A stretch of 64,000 bases of DNA from Nocardioides glacieisoli (GCF_004137245.1 NZ_SDWS01000001.1:62001-126000), one strand, 5' to 3'; positions 54,331 to 63,224 are shown, numbered from the stretch's first letter. Notes: generated by a model from the sequence alone, not told the origin. Numbers and translations: made by a program.

Positions 54331-55425
54331 GTGTCCCGTCCCCTCGTGCTGGTCGACATGTTGAGCTACACGGGCACCAAGGGCGGGATGGAGACCTACA
54401 CCCGTGAGCTCTACCGCGAGATCGGCACGATGGACCCGGGCTTCGACTTCGTCGCGCTGGCCAGCAAGGAGGGCGGTCGGCTGGACCTGTCGTGGTTCCC
54501 GGGCGAGGTCATCCGGTCGCGGATCAGTGGCGAGAACCGCTTCGTCTGGGCCGCCGGCGAGCTCGTCGCGTCGAGCTTCCACGCCCGCCGCCGACGCGCG
54601 GACCTCGTCCACTGCCCGGCGACCCTGGGCCCGATGTGGACCTCGATGCCGACGGTGCTGACGGTCCACGACATGCTCTACTGGAGCCACCCCGAGTTCA
54701 TGGTCACGCCGCTCTACACGCGGCCCGTGATGTGGATGGAGCAACGCGCCGCGGCCAACGCCGAGCGGATCATCACCGACAGCGCGGTCTCGGCCGAGGA
54801 GATCCACAAGTACCTCCGCTTCCCCGTCGACCGGCTCCACATGGTGCCGCTGGCAGCGCACGGGTCGTCGGACGTCGGTCGCGACGGGATCGGGGAGAAC
54901 CTCGTCCTCGCCAGCGGTCAGCGGCGTCCCTACAAGAACTGGGACGCGCTGGTGCGCGCCCTCGCGCTCGTCGAGGAGTCCGTCCGGCCGCGGCTCGTGA
55001 TCACCGGAGCCGGTCCCGGCGAGGACCCCGTGGCCGACGTCGTACGACGCACGGGCATGGGGGACTGGGTCGAGCTCAAGGGCTGGATCGACAGCGACGA
55101 GCTGCACGACCTGCGCCGCCGGGCGCGGGCGATGGCGTACCCGACGCTCGCCGAGGGCTTCGGCCTGCCGGTGCTCGAGGCGATGTCGATGGGCCTGCCG
55201 GTCCTGGCCTCCGACCTGCCGGTGCTGCGCGAGGTCGGCGGGGACGCGGCGATGTGGTTCGACCCGCACGACGACGCCTCGATCGCTGCGGCGATGACCA
55301 CCCTCGCCACCCAGCCCGAGGTCGCCGAGCGCCTCGCGCGCGAGGGCGTGGCGCAGGCGGCGAAGTTCAGCTGGCGACGGGTCGCCGAGGAGACGCTGGC
55401 CGTCTTCGACCGGGTCGTGCGCTGA
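54331..55425 (+). CDS. Family 4 glycosyltransferase
   Basis: A 364-residue GT-B retaining enzyme: TGTKGGMETYTRELYREI at the acceptor side, VLASGQRRPYKNWDALVRAL, and TLAEGFGLPVLEAMSMGLPVLA with the E-x7-E donor motif. GTG start with GAAGG upstream. It stands alone on the plus strand between minus-strand units; TAGCAT at 54287-54292 may be its -10. Confidence 0.92.
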   Translation: MSRPLVLVDMLSYTGTKGGMETYTRELYREIGTMDPGFDFVALASKEGGRLDLSWFPGEVIRSRISGENRFVWAAGELVASSFHARRRRADLVHCPATLGPMWTSMPTVLTVHDMLYWSHPEFMVTPLYTRPVMWMEQRAAANAERIITDSAVSAEEIHKYLRFPVDRLHMVPLAAHGSSDVGRDGIGENLVLASGQRRPYKNWDALVRALALVEESVRPRLVITGAGPGEDPVADVVRRTGMGDWVELKGWIDSDELHDLRRRARAMAYPTLAEGFGLPVLEAMSMGLPVLASDLPVLREVGGDAAMWFDPHDDASIAAAMTTLATQPEVAERLAREGVAQAAKFSWRRVAEETLAVFDRVVR

Positions 55426-55440
55426 GCGAGGCTGCTCGGA

Positions 55441-56328
55441 TCAGCGCCCGAAGGCGTGCCGGCCCAGGGTGCGGACCGCGCCCCACGCCCGGCCGGTGAC
55501 GGCCTGCGGCAACCGGCTGGCGGCGTACAGCCGGGACGCGGCATGCAGGCGAGCGGCGCGAGCGGCACGGGACCAGCCGTGGGCCGCGCACCGCTCCGCG
55601 GCGATCTCGAAGTAGGTGCGCTCGCCCAGGAAGCGGCCGCCGTCGTCGACGGTCGCCGACGACGCGCTCGCCGAGTGGCGGCGGTAGGCGAAGACGACGT
55701 CGGGCAGAACCAGCATCCGCGAGCCGCCCAGCGCCATGTCGACCATGAGGGCGAGGTCCTGCACGAGCGGCAGGCCGTCGAGGAAGTCGTGGCGGCGCAC
55801 CGCCTCGGTGCGGAACGCCAGCGAGGGCCAGTAGGTCCAGTTGCCGTGCAGCAGCGACACGGCGAGCTCCTCACCGCCCAGCACGCGCGGGCCGTCGAGG
55901 CGGGGCGCGAAGAGGCGGCGCTTGACCCGGTCGACCAGGGGGTCGACGACGGTCGAGGTCTCGTCGACCACCTCGACGCCCGGCTGCACGATGTCGACAC
56001 CGGCCGGGGCGGAGGCGATCGCGGCGCGGACGGTCGCGACGTACGCCGGTCGCAGCAGGTCGTCGCAGCCGAGGAACACCAGCCACTCGCCGGTCGCGAG
56101 CTCGAGGCACCGCCGGTAGTTGTCGGTGATCCCGAGGTTGGTCTCGTTGCGGAGGTAGGTGACGCGATCGTCGTCCAGTGCGTCGAACCACGCCGCCACC
56201 CCGTCGTCGGGATAGCAGTCGTCGACGACGGTCAGGCGCCAGTCGGGGTCGGTCTGGGCGCGCACGCTCTCGACCGCCTCGAACAGGAGCGACGGCTCGC
56301 CCCAGAAGGGGATGAAGATCTCAGGCAT
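55441..56328 (-). CDS. Family 2 glycosyltransferase
   Basis: A 295-residue GT-A enzyme beginning directly with the nucleotide-binding strand (EIFIPFWGEPSLLFEAVESV), followed by VVDDCYPDD and FLGCDDLL as DxD-type site, and MVDMALGGSRMLVLPDVVF. The C-terminus is Arg/Ala-rich. ATG start overlapping the DUF2304 gene by 8 bases; last gene of a three-gene unit. Confidence 0.9.
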   Translation of the reverse strand: MPEIFIPFWGEPSLLFEAVESVRAQTDPDWRLTVVDDCYPDDGVAAWFDALDDDRVTYLRNETNLGITDNYRRCLELATGEWLVFLGCDDLLRPAYVATVRAAIASAPAGVDIVQPGVEVVDETSTVVDPLVDRVKRRLFAPRLDGPRVLGGEELAVSLLHGNWTYWPSLAFRTEAVRRHDFLDGLPLVQDLALMVDMALGGSRMLVLPDVVFAYRRHSASASSATVDDGGRFLGERTYFEIAAERCAAHGWSRAARAARLHAASRLYAASRLPQAVTGRAWGAVRTLGRHAFGR

Positions 56329-56749
56329 GCGGCGGGAGGGTCTCCGGCTGCTCCGCGGTGGTCCCCGGCGCCGGGGTGGTCCGCGTCGAGGCGAGGACGG
56401 TCAGGCGCTCCATGCCGTAGCGCTCCTGCGCCTCGATGATCGCGATGCGACGGGCCAGCTGGTGCAGCTGGTTGCGCGCCTCCTGGGCGTGGAGGTACTG
56501 GTTGACGACGTAGAAGGCGAACGTCACCGAGACCAGGTAGAGGACGAGGTCGGTGCCGCGGCCGACGCCGATCGCCTGGGCGACGACACCCACCATCGAG
56601 GGCGCCAGGACCGCGATCACCAGGACGACCATGAGCACGGCGAACGCGATCTTCTTCCACGCGTTGACGCTGTGGGCACTGCGGCTGCGCAGCGCGACCA
56701 GGAAGATCGCGGCGAAGGCGAGGATGAGGATGACCTGGATGAGGATCAT
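56321..56749 (-). CDS. DUF2304 membrane protein
   Basis: A 142-residue protein with three hydrophobic helices (MILIQVILILAFAAIFLVAL, FAVLMVVLVIAVLAPSMVGVV, DLVLYLVSVTFAFYVVNQYL) and a cytoplasmic helix with RRIAIIEAQ. DUF2304 proteins accompany polyprenol-phosphate glycosyltransferases, as here, and may anchor them to the membrane. ATGA overlap with the upstream GT2. Confidence 0.85.
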   Translation of the reverse strand: MILIQVILILAFAAIFLVALRSRSAHSVNAWKKIAFAVLMVVLVIAVLAPSMVGVVAQAIGVGRGTDLVLYLVSVTFAFYVVNQYLHAQEARNQLHQLARRIAIIEAQERYGMERLTVLASTRTTPAPGTTAEQPETLPPHA

Positions 56750-57423
56750 CGGCTGACCTTCCTCAGGAGCGTGTCGACGGCGATGTTGACGGCGTTGACC
56801 GCGGGCTGGCCCTTGGCGACGGAGTAGTCGGAGTAGTCGATGGTCACGGCGACCTCGACGAACCGGTACTTGTTGTGGGCGATGAGCTCGATGATTTCGC
56901 TCGCGTGGGTCATGTCCGGCGCGGTGATCCGGAGGGTGTCGGCGACGTGGCGGTTGAAGACCCGCAGCCCGTTGTGGGCGTCGGTCAGGCGGATCCCCGA
57001 CGTCAGGTTGCTGAAGCGGACCGCGGCCTTGAGCAGCATCCGCTTGGCCCGGCTGGCCCCGATCGCCTCGCCGAGGAAGCGCGAGCCGAGCACGATGTCG
57101 ACGTCGGTGGAGTCGAGGACGCGGAGCATGCGTACGGCGTCCTCGACGCGGTGCTGGCCGTCGGCGTCGAACGTGACGAAGCGGGTGACTCCCGGCAACA
57201 GCCGGGCGAACTCGATGCCCGTCTGCAGGGCGGCACCCTGACCCATGTTGATCGGGTGGTTCACGAGGTAGCCGCCGGCCTCGAGGATCCGGTCGGCGGA
57301 GTCGTCGGAGCTTCCGTCGTTGACGCAGACGACGTGGGGGCAGGTCTCGAGCACACCCCTGATCACCGAGCCGATGACCTCAGCCTCGTTGTAGACAGGC
57401 ACAACGAAGGCGACGTCTCTCAC
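56746..57423 (-). CDS. Polyprenol-phosphate glycosyltransferase (DPMS-like GT2)
   Basis: A 225-residue GT-A enzyme of the dolichol-phosphate-mannose-synthase type: VPVYNEAEVIGSVIRGVLE, VNDGSSDDS, NMGQGAALQTGI and FDADGQH. No C-terminal membrane helices of its own; the coupled DUF2304 protein probably supplies the anchor. It should load a sugar onto polyprenyl phosphate for GT-C enzymes, perhaps the DUF2142-like proteins. GTG start. Confidence 0.9.
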   Translation of the reverse strand: MRDVAFVVPVYNEAEVIGSVIRGVLETCPHVVCVNDGSSDDSADRILEAGGYLVNHPINMGQGAALQTGIEFARLLPGVTRFVTFDADGQHRVEDAVRMLRVLDSTDVDIVLGSRFLGEAIGASRAKRMLLKAAVRFSNLTSGIRLTDAHNGLRVFNRHVADTLRITAPDMTHASEIIELIAHNKYRFVEVAVTIDYSDYSVAKGQPAVNAVNIAVDTLLRKVSR

Positions 57424-57484
57424 CTGCGGAAATATACCGTCTGCGCGCTGCGGGACCTATCCCGGCGAGCCGTGCCCGCCGCCC

Positions 57485-58840
57485 TCACGCCTCGCCCAGC
57501 ATGAGCGAGAGCGCCCACGTGGCCGCGCCGAGGGCCAGCACGAGGTAGCGCGCCCAGCGCCGCTCGGTGTCCATCAGCAGGCCGGCGCAGATGAGCGCCC
57601 ACGGGAACATCGAGTTGCCGTAGCGGCTCGGGAACGGGGTGTAGAGGCCCGACACGGCGCCGAGGGCGATGGCGAGCGCGGGAGCCGCGAGGACGGTGAC
57701 GAGGACGGTGCTGAAGCCGATCACCCGGTGCTGGGCGGTGACGCCCTTGGACATGGCGAGCCCGGCGGCGCCGCCGATCGCGAGCGTGGTGCCGACCAGG
57801 TAGACGGGCAGGCTCTCGGCCCCCGTCGCCCACGTGACCATCGCGCCCTGGGCGATGGCCGGGAAGAAGTTGCCGGTCTCGACGACCAGGTTCTCGAACA
57901 CCAGCGGCACCGGCACGCCGAGCGCGGGCGACGGTCCCACCGCGAGGGCGGACCGGATCGCCAGCCAGCCCCCCTGGGCCAGCACGGATGCGCCGACGAC
58001 GGCCACGGCGGAGAGGGTGCGGCGGTCGAGGAGGAACGCCTTGGCCCGCGCTCCGAATCCCCGGTGCTCCTTGGTAGCGCCAATGGCGGCCGCGACCAGC
58101 AGGACGAGGGCGGCCGCGCCGAAAGCGATCAGGTTCTGGAGCTTGCACAGGGTGGCGAACGTGGCGACCACGGGCAGGATCAGCAGGGTCCAGCGCTTGC
58201 CGTCGAGGGCGCGCAGCGTGAGCCACGCGGCCACCGATCCCGAGGCGAGCGCCGTCGCGTCCGTGGAGATGTAGGTCGTGCCCCAGTAGGCCGGGAGCGA
58301 CCCCACCAGCACGAGGCCGAGCCCCAGGGCGACCGTGACGGGAACGCGTGCGCGGCGCAGCGTAAGGAAGAGGAACACGGCTCCCAGGCTGAGCCAGAAC
58401 CCGCCGGCCATGCGTCCGGCGTCGACGAAGTCGACGCCCGCCCAGATGAACGGCTGCGCCATCACCCGGGTGGTGATGAAGTAGAACGGCGCGTAGAGGT
58501 CGGCGGTCGTGCCACCGGCAATCACGTAGTCGATGCTGTTGGGCTTCTTGCAGGCGGCCGGGTTCTTCTCCATGCCAGCGACCGCGCGGACGCCGTGGCA
58601 GACCATGTACTTCCGCGCGTAGTAGGGCATCTGCGAGCCCTGGCGGACGACCCCCTTGTCGGCCACGTCGGCGTAGTATCCGATGTACTGGTACTCGTCG
58701 ATCGGCGACAGCATCTCGTGCTCGGCGACCTGGTCGGCGACGAAGACGAAGGACGCGATGATCAGCGCCAGCACGGCCAGCAGGTCGCCCCGCTGCCGCA
58801 CCCACGAGGTGCGCGTCGTCCTGTTCGCTGCTTCGTCCAT
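57485..58840 (-). CDS. DUF2142-like polytopic membrane protein, paralogue
   Basis: A 451-residue protein with about eleven helices, paralogous to the gene at 52827. MLSPIDEYQYIGYYADVADK after the first helix and TTYISTDATALASGSVAAW correspond to the same motifs there. Several Cys (MVCHGV, PAACKKP) lie in the large external loop. A GT-C-like function with a lipid-linked donor is plausible but not shown. ATG start; 61 bases before the next plus-strand gene. Confidence 0.8.
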   Translation of the reverse strand: MDEAANRTTRTSWVRQRGDLLAVLALIIASFVFVADQVAEHEMLSPIDEYQYIGYYADVADKGVVRQGSQMPYYARKYMVCHGVRAVAGMEKNPAACKKPNSIDYVIAGGTTADLYAPFYFITTRVMAQPFIWAGVDFVDAGRMAGGFWLSLGAVFLFLTLRRARVPVTVALGLGLVLVGSLPAYWGTTYISTDATALASGSVAAWLTLRALDGKRWTLLILPVVATFATLCKLQNLIAFGAAALVLLVAAAIGATKEHRGFGARAKAFLLDRRTLSAVAVVGASVLAQGGWLAIRSALAVGPSPALGVPVPLVFENLVVETGNFFPAIAQGAMVTWATGAESLPVYLVGTTLAIGGAAGLAMSKGVTAQHRVIGFSTVLVTVLAAPALAIALGAVSGLYTPFPSRYGNSMFPWALICAGLLMDTERRWARYLVLALGAATWALSLMLGEA

Positions 58841-58901
58841 GGGACCGGACCCTAACCAAGCGGGGGGCCACCTCAGAATCCAGCGGGTCTAGCCTGACGC
58901 C

Positions 58902-59633
58902 GTGCCCAAGGAACAACCCGAGCAGCAGGCCCCACCCGTGCAGCGACTGCGTGTCCGCTACGCCAAGCGCGGCCGGTTGCGCTTCACCAGCCACCGTGAC
59001 TTCAGCCGTGCGTTCGAGCGCGCGGTGTTCCGCGCCCGGGTGCCGATGGCGTACTCCTCGGGCTTCAACCCGCACCCGCGCATCTCGTACGCCGGTGCGG
59101 CCCCGACCGGCTCGGCGAGCGAGGCGGAGTACCTCGAGCTCGCCCTGGCCGAGGTGGTCGTCCCGGCCGACGTCCACGCGATGCTCGACGAGGCGCTCCC
59201 TCCGGGGCTGGACGTGCTCGAGGTGGTCGAGTCGCCGGGCGGCTCGCTGTCGGACCTGCTCGAGGGCAGCCGGTGGCGGATCGAGCTGGCACTCCCGCGG
59301 GCCGAGGCGACCGACGCGGTCGCCCGCTTCCTGGCTGCCGACGAGGCCCTGGTGGAGCGGATGACCAAGAAGGGCATGCGCCAGTTCGACGCGCGGGCCG
59401 CCGTCGTCCTGCTCGAGGTCGTCGACGACGCGTCCTCAGCCGTGGAGGGACGTACGACGCTCGACGTGGTGCTGCGCCACGGCACGCCGGCCGTCCGCCC
59501 GGACGACGTGCTGCGGGGCCTGACCGCCGTGGCCGGGACCGACACGGGAGAGGCACCCCTGATGACCCGGCTCTCGCAAGGACCGCTGCTCGCCGACGGC
59601 GAGGTCGGCGACCCGCTGGTGCCTCACGCATAG
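58902..59633 (+). CDS. TIGR03936 / DUF2344 protein, partner of the radical SAM gene
   Basis: A 243-residue protein: RLRVRYAKRGRLRFTSHRDF, AYSSGFNPHPRISYAGAAPTG and SASEAEYLELAL are the conserved blocks. In many bacteria this domain is fused to the C-terminus of the TIGR03960 radical SAM protein or encoded next to it. Here it keeps its place before rne but has been separated from its partner by the glycan genes. It may bind RNA and present it to the radical SAM enzyme (inference). GTG start. Confidence 0.9.
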   Translation: MPKEQPEQQAPPVQRLRVRYAKRGRLRFTSHRDFSRAFERAVFRARVPMAYSSGFNPHPRISYAGAAPTGSASEAEYLELALAEVVVPADVHAMLDEALPPGLDVLEVVESPGGSLSDLLEGSRWRIELALPRAEATDAVARFLAADEALVERMTKKGMRQFDARAAVVLLEVVDDASSAVEGRTTLDVVLRHGTPAVRPDDVLRGLTAVAGTDTGEAPLMTRLSQGPLLADGEVGDPLVPHA

Positions 59634-59972
59634 CCGCCGACGCGGGCCGGTGTGCGATACTCGCAGCGTTCGGCACCCCGGCACACACGTCGGGACCTGT
59701 CGGGCCGACGACGTTCTCGCCGGTCACACCCTGCTCGTTGGGGTGCGGGTCGGCACCCCGAGCGGGTGGACGTCACCGGACCGCGACGCGGCCACAGGAG
59801 TCGGTGAGAGCGACTCCCACGGTGGCCCGGCGACCGCGGCAGGTGACGAGCAGCCGCCGGAGACGCACACACGCGGAGGGTGTCGCCGCCACTGAAGCTT
59901 TGCGTCCCCGGGATCGTCACTCGAGATCGGCGGGCGCCGTACCGGCACCGTCTCGGTGCCCGAGGAGCACCC
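59634..59972 (+). promoter_or_regulatory. rne promoter and long 5' leader
   Basis: A 339-base gene-free stretch. An extended -10, TGC-GATACT (59653-59661), lies 20 bases after the DUF2344 stop. The leader after it would be about 300 bases and can form several hairpins: GGGGTGC/GCACCCC (59740-59746 with 59753-59759) and GGCACCG-TCT-CGGTGCC (59944-59960). The latter ends one base before the GAGGAG ribosome-binding site. RNase E autoregulates through its leader in E. coli; the same is possible here. Confidence 0.5.
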
Positions 59973-62900
59973 ATGCTCGACCAGGACGACCAGAACGACC
60001 GCACGGAAGCCGGCACCGCGGAGACTCCCTCCTCCGCCCCAGCAGCCCCCGTCGTGACCCGACGGACGCGCAAGGCACCCGCCAAGAAGGCGACTGCGGC
60101 CCAGGCCCCGAGCGACGCGCCTGCCGCCGATCCGGCTGATCCCGTTGGTCCCGCCGCCGAGGCACCCGCCAAGAAGGCCGCCGCCCGCAAGGCGCCAGCC
60201 AAGAAGGCCGCCGCGAAGCGCACGTCGACCCGCAAGGTGGCCGAGGCCGCGATCGAGGCCGCGCCGGACGCCGCGACCGACACCGCTGCGGAGGCACCCG
60301 CCGAGGACGATGCCGTCCCCGCGAAGAAGGCCGGCGCACGCAAGGGCGCCGCCGCCAAGGCCCCCGCGAAGAAGTCGACCGCCAAGCGCACCGCCAAGAA
60401 GGTCGCAGCCGTCGAGTCCGACGCGACGCCCGAGGACGCCGAGTCCGCCGACGAGGCCGCACCCGCTGAGGCCGGTGGCCACGCCGTGCTGTTCCAGGCC
60501 CCCGTGGCGACCACCACCCGACGTACGCGCAAGAGGGCCGTCCCGGAGCCGGTCGAGCCCGTCGATCTCGACCCCGAGGCCACCGAGGACGAGGACGCCG
60601 AGGACGAGGCCGGCACCGCTGCGCCGGTCGAGCAGGCCGCTCCCGCGAAGAAGCCCGCGCGCAAGTCCCGCGCCAAGAAGGCCGCCCAGGCTCCTGAGCC
60701 GGAGGCGGACACGTCCACCGACGACGCTGCCGAGGCCGCCGACACGCAGGACGACCAGGCCGGCGACCAGTCCGGTGACGACGAGTCCAGTGACGACGAG
60801 GCCGGAGGCGCCCGCCGGCGCCGCCGCCGCGGCGGCCGCCGTCGGCGCAAGGGTGGGGACGGCGGCGACTCCGCCGAGGGCACCGACGACTCGTCCTCCG
60901 ACGAGTCCACCGACGACGCGACCACCGACACGTCCGGTGACCGGGCCTCCGGCAGGACCGACGACAAGGCCGACGACGACTCCGCGGGTGACGCGGGGGA
61001 GGGCAACGGCGAGGGTTCCTCGCGCCGTCGCCGGCGCCGTCGCCGCTCCGGCGACGAGGGCGGCGACGACGCGCCCAACACCGTCACCCGCGTCCGCAAG
61101 ACCCGGTCCGCCGAGGACCAGATCACCTCGGTCCAGGGCTCGACCCGGCTCGAGGCCAAGAAGCAGCGCCGCCGCGAGGGCCGCGAGGCCGGTCGCCGCC
61201 GCGCGCCGATCGTGAGCGAGGCCGAGTTCCTCGCCCGCCGCGAGGCGGTCGAGCGGGTCATGGTGATCCGCCAGCGCAAGGACCTCACCCAGATCGCCGT
61301 GCTCGAGGACAAGGTGCTCGTCGAGCACTACGTCGCGCGCGAGTCCCAGACCTCGCTCATCGGCAACGTCTACCTCGGTCGCGTGCAGAACGTCCTGCCC
61401 TCGATGGAGGCCGCCTTCATCGACATCGGCAAGGGCCGCAACGCGGTGCTCTACGCCGGCGAGGTGAACTGGCAGGCGCTGGGCCACAAGGAGGGCGCGC
61501 CCCGCAAGATCGAGTCGGTGCTCTCGAGCGGCCAGATGATCCTCGTCCAGGTCACCAAGGACCCGATCGGTCACAAGGGTGCGCGCCTGACGACCCAGGT
61601 CAGCCTCGCCGGCCGCTTCCTCGTCTACGTCCCGGACGGCACGACGTCCGGCATCTCGCGCAAGCTGCCCGACACCGAGCGCAACCGCCTCAAGACGCTC
61701 CTGAAGGAGATCGTCCCCGACACCGCCGGCGTCATCGTCCGCACCGCGGCCGAGGGCGCCAGCGAGGAGGAGCTGACCCGCGACGTCGAGCGGCTCAAGA
61801 CGCGCTGGGAGGACATCGAGAAGAAGTCGGGCAACAAGGGCTCCGGCCCGCAGCTGCTCTACGGCGAGCCCGACCTGACCCTCAAGGTGGTCCGCGACCT
61901 CTTCACCGAGGACTTCGTGAAGCTCGTGATCGAGGGCGACGACGCCTGGGAGACCGTCTCGGCGTACGTCGAGTCGATGGCACCCGACCTGTCGGAGCGC
62001 GTCGAGAAGTACCAGCGCAACGGCGCCGGGGACGTGTTCTCGACTTACCGGATCGACGAGCAGATCCACAAGGGCCTCGACCGCAAGGTGTGGCTGCCCT
62101 CGGGTGGCTCGCTGGTCATCGACCGCACCGAGGCGATGACCGTCGTCGACGTCAACACCGGCAAGTTCACCGGCTCCGGTGGCAACCTCGAGGAGACCGT
62201 CACCAAGAACAACCTCGAGGCCGCCGAGGAGATCGTGCGCCAGCTCCGGCTGCGCGACATCGGCGGCATCATCGTCGTCGACTTCATCGACATGGTGCTG
62301 GAGTCCAACCGCGACCTCGTCGTGCGCCGCCTGGTCGAGTGCCTGGGCCGCGACCGCACCCGCCACCAGGTCGCCGAGGTCACCTCGCTCGGCCTGGTGC
62401 AGATGACGCGCAAGCGCATCGGCACGGGCCTGCTCGAGTCGTTCAGCGAGAACTGCGAGCACTGCCAGGGTCGTGGCGTGGTCATCAAGGACCAGCCCGT
62501 CGACCCCGACGCCCCGGCCGCCGAGGGTGAGGGTCGTCGCGGCGCCCGTCGCCGCGGTCGCCGCAGCGGCGACGACACCGGTTCGAACAGCAACGGCAAC
62601 GGGACCGGCAACGGGAACGGCAACGGGAACGGCCACGCGCCGTCGCCCAAGGACGTCGCTGCGATGGCGCGCCACGAGAAGCACGCCGAGGCTGAGGCCG
62701 CGGACGAGGCGGATGACCGGTCGGACGACCAGCGGGATGACCAGCCGGTCGATCAGGCGCAGAGCCGCGCAGAGGACGAGTCGGCGGACGTGGCAGAGGA
62801 CGTGGCAGAGGACGTGGCAGAGGCCCGCAAAGGGATCGACGCTACGGACGAGGCTCCTGCGGAGACTCCGGTGGAGATCCCGGTAGAGGCTCCGGGGGAG

Positions 62901-63224
62901 ACGGCGGCCGCTGAGGAGACCGAGGCTGCTCCGGAGGCCGTTGTAGCGCCCTCCGCCGAGCCGGCAGCTCCCGAGGCACCCGCCGAGGACGACAAGCCGC
63001 GGGTCGTGACGCGTACGCGTCGACGCTCCGCCAGCCGCCCCGCGGGTCCGCCCGCACTGCCCACGACGTCGACCAGCGGCGGAGCCGGAACCCTGCCGGA
63101 GTCGGGCGCGGTCGAGCCGGGCACGGTGGGTGTGGAGTCGGGCGAGGCGGACACCGAGCCGGCGTCGGAGGCGCCCGCGGTGGAGCACGTGCCGGTCAAG
63201 AAGAAGGGCTCGCGCAAGCGCTGA
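59973..63224 (+). CDS. rne: RNase E/G family endoribonuclease
   Basis: A 1083-residue RNase E/G. Residues 1-410 are a disordered Lys/Ala/Asp/Glu-rich extension with AKKAAARKAP-type blocks and an RRRRRRGGRRRRKGG patch. The catalytic core begins near 415 with the S1 domain (LIGNVYLGRVQNVLPSMEAAFIDIG); metal ligands are Asp726 (VDVNTGKFTG) and Asp770 (VVDFIDM), and the Zn-link is Cys828-x-x-Cys831. The C-terminal 240 residues are again disordered, with Asn-Gly and ED-VA repeats. This two-tailed plan is usual in actinobacteria. ATG start after GAGGAG. Confidence 0.95.
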   Translation: MLDQDDQNDRTEAGTAETPSSAPAAPVVTRRTRKAPAKKATAAQAPSDAPAADPADPVGPAAEAPAKKAAARKAPAKKAAAKRTSTRKVAEAAIEAAPDAATDTAAEAPAEDDAVPAKKAGARKGAAAKAPAKKSTAKRTAKKVAAVESDATPEDAESADEAAPAEAGGHAVLFQAPVATTTRRTRKRAVPEPVEPVDLDPEATEDEDAEDEAGTAAPVEQAAPAKKPARKSRAKKAAQAPEPEADTSTDDAAEAADTQDDQAGDQSGDDESSDDEAGGARRRRRRGGRRRRKGGDGGDSAEGTDDSSSDESTDDATTDTSGDRASGRTDDKADDDSAGDAGEGNGEGSSRRRRRRRRSGDEGGDDAPNTVTRVRKTRSAEDQITSVQGSTRLEAKKQRRREGREAGRRRAPIVSEAEFLARREAVERVMVIRQRKDLTQIAVLEDKVLVEHYVARESQTSLIGNVYLGRVQNVLPSMEAAFIDIGKGRNAVLYAGEVNWQALGHKEGAPRKIESVLSSGQMILVQVTKDPIGHKGARLTTQVSLAGRFLVYVPDGTTSGISRKLPDTERNRLKTLLKEIVPDTAGVIVRTAAEGASEEELTRDVERLKTRWEDIEKKSGNKGSGPQLLYGEPDLTLKVVRDLFTEDFVKLVIEGDDAWETVSAYVESMAPDLSERVEKYQRNGAGDVFSTYRIDEQIHKGLDRKVWLPSGGSLVIDRTEAMTVVDVNTGKFTGSGGNLEETVTKNNLEAAEEIVRQLRLRDIGGIIVVDFIDMVLESNRDLVVRRLVECLGRDRTRHQVAEVTSLGLVQMTRKRIGTGLLESFSENCEHCQGRGVVIKDQPVDPDAPAAEGEGRRGARRRGRRSGDDTGSNSNGNGTGNGNGNGNGHAPSPKDVAAMARHEKHAEAEAADEADDRSDDQRDDQPVDQAQSRAEDESADVAEDVAEDVAEARKGIDATDEAPAETPVEIPVEAPGETAAAEETEAAPEAVVAPSAEPAAPEAPAEDDKPRVVTRTRRRSASRPAGPPALPTTSTSGGAGTLPESGAVEPGTVGVESGEADTEPASEAPAVEHVPVKKKGSRKR
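62586..62633 (+). repeat. Asn-Gly coding repeat in rne
   Basis: Alternating AAC and GGC/GGG codons (one ACC) give NSNGNGTGNGNGNGNG. The unit AACGGCAACGGG recurs imperfectly. It marks the end of the catalytic part and is a likely site of length variation. Confidence 0.85.
62787..62822 (+). repeat. 12-bp perfect tandem repeat in rne
   Basis: GACGTGGCAGAG occurs three times exactly (62787-62798, 62799-62810, 62811-62822), encoding D-V-A-E three times. In frame, so copy-number change would only alter the length of the acidic tail. Confidence 0.9.

Noticed and set aside
51898..55269. A 1123-codon minus-strand open frame across three genes
   Set aside because: It shadows the GT2, DUF2142-like and GT4 genes, which carry the recognisable motifs in other frames.
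34656..58901. Secondary-metabolite (glycosylated antibiotic) cluster
   Set aside because: The sugar C-methyltransferase is reminiscent of antibiotic clusters, but there is no polyketide synthase, NRPS, scaffold gene or resistance/export set; the flippase and many glycosyltransferases point to a surface glycan.
62586..62822. CRISPR or regulatory repeats inside rne
   Set aside because: The repeats are in frame and code for low-complexity tails; they have no spacers.
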